In this document: one piece after another, positions 34,791 through 43,678 of the stretch
Layout: each line of letters starts with the position of its first letter
Position numbering within the stretch: position 1 is the first letter of the stretch
Assembly: GCF_000621485.1 (NCBI RefSeq)
Contig: NZ_JHYF01000002.1
Span: 124,001 to 188,000 of the forward strand
DNA length: 64,000 nt
Source of the DNA: Alkaliphilus transvaalensis ATCC 700919
Lineage (GTDB): Bacteria > Bacillota > Clostridia > Peptostreptococcales > Natronincolaceae
Direction: 5' to 3'
Program-made: the position numbers and the translations under genes
Notes under the pieces: generated by a model
What the model saw: only the letters and a program-made list of their open reading frames with translations
Databases searched by the model: none
Told to the model about the DNA's origin: nothing

Positions 34791-36215
34791 ATGGGTAAGA
34801 GAAGTCTACTACATAAAAAATATGAAGATAATTTAAAGGAAATAAAAAAATCCTTGGAAAATATATTTGATATTACCTTTCGTACAATTGAAACGGATCA
34901 AGGGGAAGCAACAGTTATTTTTATCGATACTATGAGTGATATTCAACAGATAAGTGAAAACATTATTAAACCCCTAATTAAACGAGAAATAAAGGGTGAA
35001 GACTTAGACTATATAAAAGAAAAAATTCTAAATATAGCAATTTCGGAATATGTAATGAATCTACAAGAACTTATACTACAGGTTTTGTCCGGAAATACAG
35101 TTATTTTATTTAGTTTTGATGATAGAATCATATATTGCGAAACAAAAAGCTATAGTAACAGAGGAATAGAAGAGCCTCCTACCGAGACGGTTATTAAGGG
35201 ACCGAGAGAGGGATTTACTGAAAATATAAATGATAATATATCCTTAGTAAGAAGGCGGTTAAGAAATCAAAAATTAAAGCTAGAAAATATAAACATAGGA
35301 AAAGGGAGTAATACTAATGTTATAATGGTTTATTTAGATGGAGAAGCCCCATCTAAACTAGTAAATTATATCCGCAAAAGGCTAGAGGACGAAGAAGTAG
35401 AGTATCTATTAGACTCAAATTATATTGATGAAAGATTACAGGAAAAACGCTCTGTTTTTGACACAATTGGATATACAGAAAAGCCAGATATTGCTGTTAC
35501 ATTGATAACAGAGGGGCGAGTGGTGATCTTAGTTGATAATACCCCCTTTGCTGTAACTGCTCCCCATTTTTTTATTGAAGATATGACAACACCTGATGAT
35601 TATTATTCAAATAAATATGCTCAGAATTACTTTAGGATTGTTCGATGGGTTGGTTTGTTAATCGCATTGCTTTTACCTGGGTTATACCTATCAATAGCCA
35701 CCCATCATTTTAAACTGATTCCGACGGTTTTTGTATTTAGGCTAGCAGTAACTAGAGCTGGCGTTCCCTATCCAATGATTGTTGAAATTTTCATAATGAT
35801 GTTCTTTTTTCAAGTATTACGAGAAGCGGGAATACGTCTTCCTCAACCTATCGGATCAGCTTTGAGTATAGTAGGGGCTTTAATTCTTGGAGATGCGGCT
35901 ATAGGGGCAGGATTGGCTTCTGAAATAACTGTTCTAGTAGTAGCTTTAGCATCAATATCCCTTTTCTTAATACCTAAAATTTATGGGGCTATTGTAATTT
36001 GGTCAAATATTATTATGATCTTTGGTGCAGTTTTAGGGTTACCAGGTTTTTTTATAGGTTTTTGTATATTCGTCTCCCACATTGCTGGACTAACTAGTTG
36101 CGGATATCCATATTTATTTCCTTTAGGAACTTTTAAAAATTTTAACTTTAAGGATCTCATATTAAGGGCAGATCTAAGGGATATCTCTGATAATATCTTT
36201 GAAGAAGGTGAATGA
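34791..36215 (+). CDS. Spore germination protein, GerAA/GerKA family
   Basis: A 474-residue A subunit of a germinant receptor: a soluble N-terminal part (about 1-280, with LSGNTVILF and a TEGRVVILVDNTPFA segment) followed by several membrane helices beginning near residue 285 (FRIVRWVGLLIALLLPGLYL). GGGGTGA lies before the ATG at 34791, which excludes the start at 34731. It overlaps the C subunit gene through ATGA. Together with the divergent B gene it makes a complete receptor set. Confidence 0.94.
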   Translation: MGKRSLLHKKYEDNLKEIKKSLENIFDITFRTIETDQGEATVIFIDTMSDIQQISENIIKPLIKREIKGEDLDYIKEKILNIAISEYVMNLQELILQVLSGNTVILFSFDDRIIYCETKSYSNRGIEEPPTETVIKGPREGFTENINDNISLVRRRLRNQKLKLENINIGKGSNTNVIMVYLDGEAPSKLVNYIRKRLEDEEVEYLLDSNYIDERLQEKRSVFDTIGYTEKPDIAVTLITEGRVVILVDNTPFAVTAPHFFIEDMTTPDDYYSNKYAQNYFRIVRWVGLLIALLLPGLYLSIATHHFKLIPTVFVFRLAVTRAGVPYPMIVEIFIMMFFFQVLREAGIRLPQPIGSALSIVGALILGDAAIGAGLASEITVLVVALASISLFLIPKIYGAIVIWSNIIMIFGAVLGLPGFFIGFCIFVSHIAGLTSCGYPYLFPLGTFKNFNFKDLILRADLRDISDNIFEEGE

Positions 36216-37336
36216 TGATGAAAAAGATCATTTTAGCTTTAATCATAGTAGTAAATCTTTTTCTTGCTGGATGTTTTGATTATAATGACATAAACCGAGT
36301 TATCTTCGTTACAGCTGCAGTGGTAGATATAGATGACGAAGGAAAATATGTTCTTTATACAGAGGCTTTTCATTCTTTTCGAAGTAACCAAACAAATGCT
36401 GAAAAAGGGGATAAACTTTTTTTTAGAATGGAAGGACTTACGTTATTTGATGCAGCAAGGGATTTTAATCGACAAGCTGCTTTTAAAGTTGATTATACCC
36501 AAATGAAGGCAGTAATCGTAACGGAAAGGGTTGCCGAAAAGGGACTAAATTATATTGTAGATATATTGGAAAGAGGTCAGGAGACAATTTTAAGAGCCCA
36601 TATTATCGTAACTGATGAAGAGCCATCAACGATACTCAACTTTCCCATCAAGCAAAATGAGTATATTGGTCTATATCTTAACGAACTAATGGAAAACCCC
36701 TTTTTAGTAAAAATGTTTCGGGTAGATCGACTAAATCAATATTTGAACCAACGTTATCAAGCGGGGCATACCCATATTTTATCCAACCTCTCAATAGAAG
36801 AAAATCCTGTTGATGCCAGAATGACTGTCGATGGTGGTGCAATCTTTGTTAATGATAAGTTAGTAGGAAAAATAGAAGAGGGAAAGATGCAGGCATGGCG
36901 ATTTTTAACTAATCGTGTAGACAGAGGATTAATTATTTTTCCGGCAACAGATATAACCGGAGATGAAGAACTTTTTATGGCGGTGGACACAATCCATAGC
37001 AGTACTAAGTCTGATATAGAATATGATGGAAACAAAATTATTTTAAAGAAAAGCATGACTTTAAAAACATCCCTTATGGAGACACAAGTCCCCTTTGTTT
37101 TTAATTCAGAAAATGCAGAAAAAATTCAGCAAGCTACTGAAAAAGTAGTAAAGCAAAATTGTGAAGAATTATTTAATCAGATGAAAGAAAAGAATATCGA
37201 TATCTTTGATATCGAAGCACAATTAGTTAGAAAATACCCGAATATTGAAATTCAAGATCCTATAACGATTACAGAACTTCATTTAGAAATAAATAACCAA
37301 CTAATGGGTAGTCCAAATGTTACATCCTTTAAATAA
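36212..37336 (+). CDS. Germinant receptor lipoprotein, GerAC family
   Basis: A 374-residue Ger(x)C lipoprotein. A short signal ends in the lipobox FLAGC, followed by FDYNDINRVIFVTA, the usual W/F-D-x-x-x-I start of the family. It is anchored to the outer face of the inner spore membrane and is needed for receptor function. Three successive ATGs (36212, 36215, 36218) are possible; AAGGTG at 36205-36210 gives the best spacing to the third. A terminator follows, ending this receptor operon. Confidence 0.93.
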   Translation: MMMKKIILALIIVVNLFLAGCFDYNDINRVIFVTAAVVDIDDEGKYVLYTEAFHSFRSNQTNAEKGDKLFFRMEGLTLFDAARDFNRQAAFKVDYTQMKAVIVTERVAEKGLNYIVDILERGQETILRAHIIVTDEEPSTILNFPIKQNEYIGLYLNELMENPFLVKMFRVDRLNQYLNQRYQAGHTHILSNLSIEENPVDARMTVDGGAIFVNDKLVGKIEEGKMQAWRFLTNRVDRGLIIFPATDITGDEELFMAVDTIHSSTKSDIEYDGNKIILKKSMTLKTSLMETQVPFVFNSENAEKIQQATEKVVKQNCEELFNQMKEKNIDIFDIEAQLVRKYPNIEIQDPITITELHLEINNQLMGSPNVTSFK

Positions 37337-37362
37337 TATATTTAAAAACATAAATAAAATCA

Positions 37363-37402
37363 AAAAATACAGAGTTCAGTTCTCAGGCCTTTGTATTTTT
37401 TT
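37363..37402 (+). terminator. Terminator after the first ger operon
   Basis: AAATACAGAG pairs with CTTTGTATTT, with one G-U pair, and is followed by a T run. Confidence 0.75.
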
Positions 37403-37593
37403 GACTTTAATATCACAATTACTAATCTTAAGAATATACTGATACAGAAAAAGGGCAGAGGGTCCTTTTTTAATGTAGATTAGTTTATTTTTTATTTAAC
37501 TATAGAAGAAGATCATGACAGTTAATAGGTTTAAACTGCCTTAATGCTGTTAATAATGAATAAGTCAAGAAATATTAAAAAGGAGTTGTAAAG

Positions 37594-37767
37594 ATGACAA
37601 AAACCATCAGTATCAGAAACTTTAGACTTGAGCTAAATATCTCGAAACTTAAAAAGGATGCCTGTGTTTTATTAAGAAATAAGAAGGAAATAGAAAGGGA
37701 ATTAAGGCATCAGTTAGTTCAAAGAGAAAGAGAAGCTCAAGTAAGAAACTTTATTTGGTTAAGTTAA
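37594..37767 (+). CDS. Small basic helical protein, 57 residues
   Basis: A short gene with a strong AAAGGAG ribosome-binding site 7 bases before its ATG. The product starts MTKTISIRNFRLELNIS and continues as a charged, probably helical stretch rich in K, R and E, ending NFIWLS. There is no signal, membrane segment or cysteine. I do not recognise the family. It stands alone between a ger operon and the manganese catalase gene, so sporulation-linked expression is possible, but nothing in the sequence proves it. Confidence 0.6.
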   Translation: MTKTISIRNFRLELNISKLKKDACVLLRNKKEIERELRHQLVQREREAQVRNFIWLS

Positions 37768-37807
37768 AACACTAATATGATATAAAATATGATATAAAAT
37801 ACGGAAT

Positions 37808-37855
37808 TATAAAATAATAAAGCCCCATTCCATAGTCGCCCTAAGGAATGGGGCT
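37808..37855 (-). terminator. Terminator of the manganese catalase gene
   Basis: AGCCCCATTCC/GGAATGGGGCT, an 11-bp stem. On the minus strand it is followed by a T-rich stretch. Confidence 0.8.
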
Positions 37856-37869
37856 AAAACCTTGTGTTT

Positions 37870-38568
37870 TTAATTCATTGATCCTGGTCCTGGTCCCATT
37901 TGTCTTGGATTATTGAAGCTTGGTGGGGTTGGATTAGGGTTATCAAAATGTTTACCGGGTGTAGATAGGTCAAAGTAGAGTTTAGAATCTTCAGTAACAC
38001 CAAAATCTCTATTAGAGCCAGTATCTTGAATGCGGTTTAAGGCTTCTCTAAATAAAGCGTTATGGGCCTCTTCTCTATTAAGTAAAAAATCTATTGTTTC
38101 TCTTACATACTTATCACCAATTTGTCGATAAAGATACTCGTAAACTACCTTCGCCCTTTGTTCAGCAGCAATGTTAGATAATAAATCTGCTGCTAAATCT
38201 CCTGTAACATTAACGTAGTCGGCTGTAAAGGGAGCCCCCGAAGCATTAACTAAATCAGGAGCTAATCCTGTTAATACATGATTTTGAACTTCTCCTAGAG
38301 GTACACTTTCTACACTTAAGTCACGACCATTCAAAAGATTAATGGTTTGAGCTACCATTTCCATATGACTTAGTTCTTCAGCACCGATATCAAGGAAGAG
38401 GTCCTTAATTGCAGGATCCTTTACACGGAAACTCTGAGATAAATACTGTAATGCTGCTTTCAATTCTCCATTTGGTCCCCCTAACTGCTCTTGTAGTAAA
38501 GCAGCATATTGTGGGTTGGGTCTTTCAACTTTAACATTTCTTAGTAATTGTTTATCGTGTTTAAACAT
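37870..38568 (-). CDS. Manganese catalase family protein
   Basis: A 232-residue di-manganese catalase that decomposes hydrogen peroxide, of the group that includes spore-coat CotJC. Metal-ligand motifs of the ferritin-like bundle are visible: GPNGELKAALQYL (Glu), AEELSHMEMV (Glu and His) and later AEQRAK and NREEAHNALF. The C-terminal Pro/Asn/Gly-rich tail, ending GPGPGSMN, is typical of longer members. AGGAGGTG lies 6 bases before the ATG at 38568; the upstream GTG overlaps that site and is rejected. Confidence 0.93.
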   Translation of the reverse strand: MFKHDKQLLRNVKVERPNPQYAALLQEQLGGPNGELKAALQYLSQSFRVKDPAIKDLFLDIGAEELSHMEMVAQTINLLNGRDLSVESVPLGEVQNHVLTGLAPDLVNASGAPFTADYVNVTGDLAADLLSNIAAEQRAKVVYEYLYRQIGDKYVRETIDFLLNREEAHNALFREALNRIQDTGSNRDFGVTEDSKLYFDLSTPGKHFDNPNPTPPSFNNPRQMGPGPGSMN

Positions 38569-38680
38569 TTTTAACACCTCCTATCCTATTATTCTTTTAA
38601 AAAATCATATTTATACAAGGATAATATATTGATATACTAAATTAGCTATAATTAATATAGTAGGGTTAAGTGTTTTAATA

Positions 38681-39034
38681 CTATGGGGCAACTTTTTCAG
38701 ACTTAACAAGATAGACATGAAAGAAATATTCTACTATAGCAACCAATAGCGAAAAGATGGCTAGTGAAGTCCAACTTACAGTAAAAGTAGGGATAATTAT
38801 TGCGTATAAGTAGACAACTAACCAACCCATTAGTCCATCCCATAGAGATGCTACTATGTTTCCTAAAGCAGGTAAAACAAATAAATCTCCTAAAATATAA
38901 TTTAATATTGTTCCTATTAGGGATACAAGAAAAATTAGCCCAATAGTATTGTCGTCTATATAGCCAAAGGTAATCCATGCAGATATAAAAATCATCCCCA
39001 ACTTAGTTAGTAATATTATTGATGTTTTACTCAT
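38681..39034 (-). CDS. DUF2512 (YndM-like) membrane protein
   Basis: A 117-residue protein with four hydrophobic segments, matching the DUF2512/YndM family of small membrane proteins found in spore-forming Firmicutes. Their function is unknown. It ends with a short basic tail after FFHVYLVKSEK. AGAAGGGAG precedes the ATG. It lies upstream of, and in the same direction as, the manganese catalase gene, but about 110 bases separate them and the catalase gene has its own ribosome-binding site. Confidence 0.85.
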   Translation of the reverse strand: MSKTSIILLTKLGMIFISAWITFGYIDDNTIGLIFLVSLIGTILNYILGDLFVLPALGNIVASLWDGLMGWLVVYLYAIIIPTFTVSWTSLAIFSLLVAIVEYFFHVYLVKSEKVAP

Positions 39035-39273
39035 ATTGCAACTCCCTTCTCTAAAAATTAGACATCGGTATTATTAGCTATTAAATAAGTTATTATTCTA
39101 TATAGAGTACAATCAAATATTTAAAATATCATCAACATAGATAGAAATTAGTAAAGAAATTAAAATAAAATTAAAGTAATAAATCTGATTTACTAGAAGG
39201 ATTGGGGTAAAATATGTTTAATTATATACAGTAACATGTAGAGAAACTAAATAACCACTGGGGAGGAATTAAA

Positions 39274-39579
39274 ATGCAATTTATGATAACAGCCTATGAT
39301 GGAAAAGATGATGGAGCCCTTGAAAGGAGAATGGTAGCTAGAGAGGAACATTTAAAGCTTGTGGATAAATTATTTAAAGAGGGGAAATATCTATATGGAG
39401 TTGCCCTTTTAGATGAAAATGATAAAATGATTGGTTCTTGTGTTGTTGTTGATTTTCCCACCAGAAAGGATGTAGACCAGTATCTGGAACTGGAACCATA
39501 TGTTAAGGGGAATGTTTGGAAAGAGATTAATGTTATGCCATGTAAAGTGGCACCGACATTTATGGAATTATATAAATAA
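39274..39579 (+). CDS. YciI-family protein
   Basis: A 101-residue member of the YciI/YCII ferredoxin-like family. It opens MQFMITAYDGKDDGALERR and carries the His of REEHLKL and the Asp of VVDFPTRKDVDQYL at the positions usual for this fold. Members include muconolactone-type dehalogenases and isomerases, but most have no known reaction. It is a single-gene unit with a GGGGAGG ribosome-binding site and its own terminator. Confidence 0.88.
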   Translation: MQFMITAYDGKDDGALERRMVAREEHLKLVDKLFKEGKYLYGVALLDENDKMIGSCVVVDFPTRKDVDQYLELEPYVKGNVWKEINVMPCKVAPTFMELYK

Positions 39580-39587
39580 TAAAGGAA

Positions 39588-39625
39588 TAGAGAGGGGTAG
39601 TTAATTACTATCTCTCTTTTTTTCT
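39588..39625 (+). terminator. Terminator after the YciI gene
   Basis: A stem of AGAGAGgggTAGT with ACTATCTCTCT, followed by a T run. Confidence 0.8.
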
Positions 39626-39721
39626 TTTTTACTTGCCAGTAGATTTCGGTACTTAGGTGCATAATTAATGTAGCATTGAAAAATAATAGATTATATTTAA
39701 TACATGGGTGGAGTGATTAAA

Positions 39722-41263
39722 TTGGGACGATACAATAAATATAAGCGATACAATAAAAATATTAATAAAATTGAAAAGTCCAACATAACAGATGCTAACT
39801 CTGAAATCTTAGAAGAAGCTGAAATTAATATAAATCATATAAAAAATATTTTTAATGGTTCAAGTGATATTCTTTTTAGAAAGGTAAACTTACATTATAA
39901 CTGTGGTAATTTTGATGAGGCTACATTAATTTTTACTGACGGACTTGTAGACAATTTCATTATTAATGAAGGGATTATTAAGCGACTTAACATGCTTCAG
40001 GAATCTAATCATTCAAAAGATACGATACTTAATTTTCTACAGGATAATTTACTAGTGAATGATATAAAAAAAACGAAAAAGTATGAAGACATTACACATA
40101 CAATTTTGTCAGGTGATACAGTATTGTTTATTGATGGATTGAATGAGGTCTTTCTATTAGATACTAAAGGGTTTGAAACTAGGAACGTAGAAGAGTCTTC
40201 TGTTGAGAGCGTAATAAGAGGTTCGAAAGAAAGTTTTATTGAAAGTATTCGTACAAACACAGCCTTAATTAGAAGGAAGCTAAAAGATCCTAACTTGGTA
40301 ATACAGCCTTTAACCATTGGCACAAGAACAAATACCACAGTAGCAGTTGTTTATATAAATGATATCGTTAATCAACAATTACTTCAAGACATATTAAATA
40401 AATTAGAAGAAATTAAAATAGAAGGTGTTTTCGACAGTGGTTATATAGAACAATTATTAATTAATAATAACTTCTCTATATTGCCTCAAATGTTAGTAAC
40501 AGAACGTCCCGATAAGGTCTGTGCCAATTTATTAGAAGGGCGGATTAGTATTTTGGTAGATGGCTCCCCAGATGCCCTCATTTTGCCCGTTGGACTATTT
40601 CAGTTCTTTCAGTCCCCCGAAGACTATTATGAACGGGTTATTTATGGCAATATTGTTCGTTTTATTAGATTTATTGGATTTATTATCGCCACAACCTTTC
40701 CAGCAATTTACGTTGCTATTACCACATTTCATCAAGAAATTTTACCAACTGACTTTATCTTAGATATTGCAAAAACAAGAGTAGAGGTTCCATTTCCACC
40801 TGTAATTGAAGCTTTCTTAATGGAGGGAACAATTGAACTTTTAAGAGAGGCCAGCGTTCGACTACCATCACGAATCGGACAAACCATTGGTATTGTGGGA
40901 GCATTGGTTATAGGAGATGCTGCTGTTAGAGCAGGTATCATAAGCCCAATTATGGTGATTGTTGTAGCCATTACCGCCATTGGGTCGTATATTTTACCCC
41001 ATTTTAGTACCTCCTACGCCATACGATTCATTAGAATTCCAATGATTTTAATGGCAGCAACCTTTGGCGCCTTTGGTATTATCATTACCTGGACTTGGAT
41101 CATTGCCCACATGTGTAGAATCAATTCCTTTGGCTATGCATATTTAACGCCTATTGCACCAATTTATATAAAAGACTTGAAGGATACTGTTTTTAGGGCC
41201 CAAATTGGAAGTATTGGAGAGCGGCCATTACCTGCATCCAATAAGAATAAAAAAATTGAGTAG
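39722..41263 (+). CDS. Spore germination protein, GerAA family (second set)
   Basis: A 513-residue A subunit of a second germinant receptor. The N-terminus is Lys/Asn/Tyr-rich (GRYNKYKRYNKNINK), longer and more basic than in the first set. The soluble domain shows ILSGDTVLFIDGL and LLEGRISILVDGSPDAL, and membrane helices start at about 310 (IRFIGFIIATTFPAIYVA). GGTGGAGTG lies before the TTG at 39722, which is therefore chosen over the ATG at 39704 that overlaps it. B and C subunit genes follow in the usual order. Confidence 0.93.
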   Translation: MGRYNKYKRYNKNINKIEKSNITDANSEILEEAEININHIKNIFNGSSDILFRKVNLHYNCGNFDEATLIFTDGLVDNFIINEGIIKRLNMLQESNHSKDTILNFLQDNLLVNDIKKTKKYEDITHTILSGDTVLFIDGLNEVFLLDTKGFETRNVEESSVESVIRGSKESFIESIRTNTALIRRKLKDPNLVIQPLTIGTRTNTTVAVVYINDIVNQQLLQDILNKLEEIKIEGVFDSGYIEQLLINNNFSILPQMLVTERPDKVCANLLEGRISILVDGSPDALILPVGLFQFFQSPEDYYERVIYGNIVRFIRFIGFIIATTFPAIYVAITTFHQEILPTDFILDIAKTRVEVPFPPVIEAFLMEGTIELLREASVRLPSRIGQTIGIVGALVIGDAAVRAGIISPIMVIVVAITAIGSYILPHFSTSYAIRFIRIPMILMAATFGAFGIIITWTWIIAHMCRINSFGYAYLTPIAPIYIKDLKDTVFRAQIGSIGERPLPASNKNKKIE

Positions 41264-41274
41264 GAGAGGTTTCT

Positions 41275-42378
41275 ATGATCAGCAAATATAAAGATGGTGA
41301 AATTACTGCTGAACAAAGTTATTTAATTATTGTTAGCGTGATGGTAGGGACTGGCATATTAGGTTTAGCTAGGTCTGTAGCGGAAGTGTCTAAACAAGAT
41401 GCATGGATATCAGTTTTAATCAATGGGATTGGAATAAGTATAATTGTGGGTGTTACTATTTTTGTAATCAGTAAATTTCCCCAGTTAAATTTTTTAGAAT
41501 ATACCTCATATCTTTTAAGTAAGCCTGTTGCTTATATCATTACTTCTGCTTATGTTGTTTATTCAGTGTTTGCAAGTTCTCTTATAGTTAGGTTTTTAAA
41601 CGAAATGATAGGGACTTGGTTTTTACCTAGAACTCCTCCCTCAATTATTTCTTTAATTATTGTTGCTACTATGGTGTATATTCTAAAGGATGGGTTGACC
41701 ATTGTAGGTAGATTTAATGAGATTATGGTATTTGCAATTATTCCATTAATAGTTCTCATTTTTCCTTCGCTAACGGAGGCCTCATTAATTAACTTTAAAC
41801 CTATAGGTGGTGCAGGTTTAGAAAATATATTAAAAGGAGTAATGCCCTCTTTTTACGCTTTTGGAGGATATGAAGTGATTTTAATTATTTTTCCCTATAT
41901 ATCTAACAAAAATAAGAATAACTTAAAATATTCTGTATGGGCAATTTTATTTGTAACAGCGTTATATACTGTTATTGTGGCTGCTCAAATAGCATTGTTT
42001 GGCTATCAAGAACTAACAGGTATTTTATACTCAATAATTAATTATCTTGATGTGATAGATTTCCCCATTATTGAACGTATTGAAATTGTTTTCTCTTTTT
42101 TTTGGATTTTTGCTGTGTTGGGTACTTTAACTATTCAACAAATTGCTGGTTGTTTAGCCCTCCAATCAATCATTTCAAATAAAAGAGTTAGTATAATCGT
42201 CTATATTTTATCTCCTATTATTTATGTTTTGTCATTACTACCAGATAATTCTGCAAAGGTAGTTGCTTATAGTGAAAAGGTTGGGCAAGCAAGTATTGGT
42301 TTTGGTATAGTGCTTCCTATTTTACTTTTGTTAATGTACATAATTAGAGGGAGGAAGGTTGTAAGTGAGAAGAGCTAG
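41275..42378 (+). CDS. Spore germination permease subunit, GerAB family (second set)
   Basis: A 367-residue polytopic membrane protein of the spore germination permease family. The first helix reads QSYLIIVSVMVGTGILGLAR, with the glycine-rich unwound segment of APC-type transporters. It starts 12 bases after the A subunit gene, with an AGGAGAGG site, and overlaps the C subunit gene by 14 bases. This set is collinear, unlike the first. Confidence 0.93.
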   Translation: MISKYKDGEITAEQSYLIIVSVMVGTGILGLARSVAEVSKQDAWISVLINGIGISIIVGVTIFVISKFPQLNFLEYTSYLLSKPVAYIITSAYVVYSVFASSLIVRFLNEMIGTWFLPRTPPSIISLIIVATMVYILKDGLTIVGRFNEIMVFAIIPLIVLIFPSLTEASLINFKPIGGAGLENILKGVMPSFYAFGGYEVILIIFPYISNKNKNNLKYSVWAILFVTALYTVIVAAQIALFGYQELTGILYSIINYLDVIDFPIIERIEIVFSFFWIFAVLGTLTIQQIAGCLALQSIISNKRVSIIVYILSPIIYVLSLLPDNSAKVVAYSEKVGQASIGFGIVLPILLLLMYIIRGRKVVSEKS

Positions 42379-43480
42379 CAAATTAGTAATTTTAATATTG
42401 ATCTGTGGTCTATTTACATCCTGTTGGGATGCAAAGCAATTAGAAGATCTCTATTTAGTTTATGGTATTGGAGTCGATCTTAGTGAAGAGAATCCAGGCA
42501 AATATTTGGTAACAGTGGCTGCGCCAACTGTTTTGCCAGAAGCTGAAGCGCCTAAGGTTGAAATTTCTGCTGAAGGGGCATCCCTTAGAAATGCCCAAGA
42601 TAATATTCAAAATAAAGCGGCTCGAAGAATTACTTTCAATAATACTCATTTGTTAATTGTTGGTGAAGAGGTTGCCAAACGAGGTTTAGAGCAACATACT
42701 GACTCTTTGTTGAGGGATCCGGAAGGTAGGGGAACCATGAAGTTAATGATTACAGAAGGAAGAGCAGTTGATTTGATGGAACTCAATCCTCCAGCATCAG
42801 CATTAGTAAGCCTCTATCTTGCTGATTTGTTAAAGCAAAGTCAAGAAACGTCGACAATTCCGTTAACAACATTGCGAAGTTTTAACAATGCTTTAAAAAC
42901 TGATGGAATTGAACCTGTTATGCCTTATTTAAAATATGGAAATAGACCCGATGAGTTTCTTGTAAATACTATTGCACTATTTAATTCGGATAGGATGATT
43001 GGCAAGATAGAAGGGGTAGATAGCTTCTTATTAATTGTCTTAAGGGGAGAAGTTAATGATGGATTTATGTCTTTGCCTTATCCTTTAGGGGATGCTGATG
43101 AATCTCCTATACTTACTTTAAGAGTGATTAGTGGTAAAAATAAGATAAAAACAGAGATTCGTGATGCACAGCTACATATTTTCCATGAAGTCTCCCTCAT
43201 TGCCCATATATCAGAATATACAGCACCAATGACAGTTCTTGATGAAAAAATAATAAAAGAAATGGAAAATGCAGCTAATCTGCACCTTGAAGGACTCTGT
43301 AAACAATTAATTAATCGCTTACAAATTCAATATGTTTCAGATAATATTGGTTATGGAAGATATGTTAAAGCCAACCATAAAGATTTTTTTGATGCAGAGA
43401 ATTGGAATAAGCAATTTTCTAATGCCAATATACAGGTAAAAGGCAATGTACAAATCAAAATGATTGGTACTAAACAATAA
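42365..43480 (+). CDS. Germinant receptor lipoprotein, GerAC family (second set)
   Basis: A 371-residue Ger(x)C lipoprotein with a GTG start. The signal ends at the lipobox LFTSC, followed by WDAKQLEDLYLVYGIGVDL, the classical W-D-x-x-x-L opening of the family. It retains the C-terminal helical-sandwich region (NLHLEGLCKQLINRLQIQY). It overlaps the B subunit gene, so the three proteins are made together. A terminator follows. Confidence 0.94.
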   Translation: MRRASKLVILILICGLFTSCWDAKQLEDLYLVYGIGVDLSEENPGKYLVTVAAPTVLPEAEAPKVEISAEGASLRNAQDNIQNKAARRITFNNTHLLIVGEEVAKRGLEQHTDSLLRDPEGRGTMKLMITEGRAVDLMELNPPASALVSLYLADLLKQSQETSTIPLTTLRSFNNALKTDGIEPVMPYLKYGNRPDEFLVNTIALFNSDRMIGKIEGVDSFLLIVLRGEVNDGFMSLPYPLGDADESPILTLRVISGKNKIKTEIRDAQLHIFHEVSLIAHISEYTAPMTVLDEKIIKEMENAANLHLEGLCKQLINRLQIQYVSDNIGYGRYVKANHKDFFDAENWNKQFSNANIQVKGNVQIKMIGTKQ

Positions 43481-43500
43481 CAATATGATACTTAATATAG

Positions 43501-43536
43501 AATGGGAACCCTTGAGAGTATGGGTTCATTTTTTTT
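43501..43536 (+). terminator. Terminator after the second ger operon
   Basis: GAACCC/GGGTTC with flanking AATG/CATT pairing and a T8 run. Confidence 0.8.
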
Positions 43537-43678
43537 CTAAAAAAATTGTGACATTGGTAATAAATGAAAATAGAATAGAGGATTTTGTCTTAATTTGGAG
43601 AAATAATGTCTATATAACGGGAAGATGTTTGTAAAAAAATAGTTTGTGTAGTTTCTTGTAATAAGGGGGGGGACGAAT

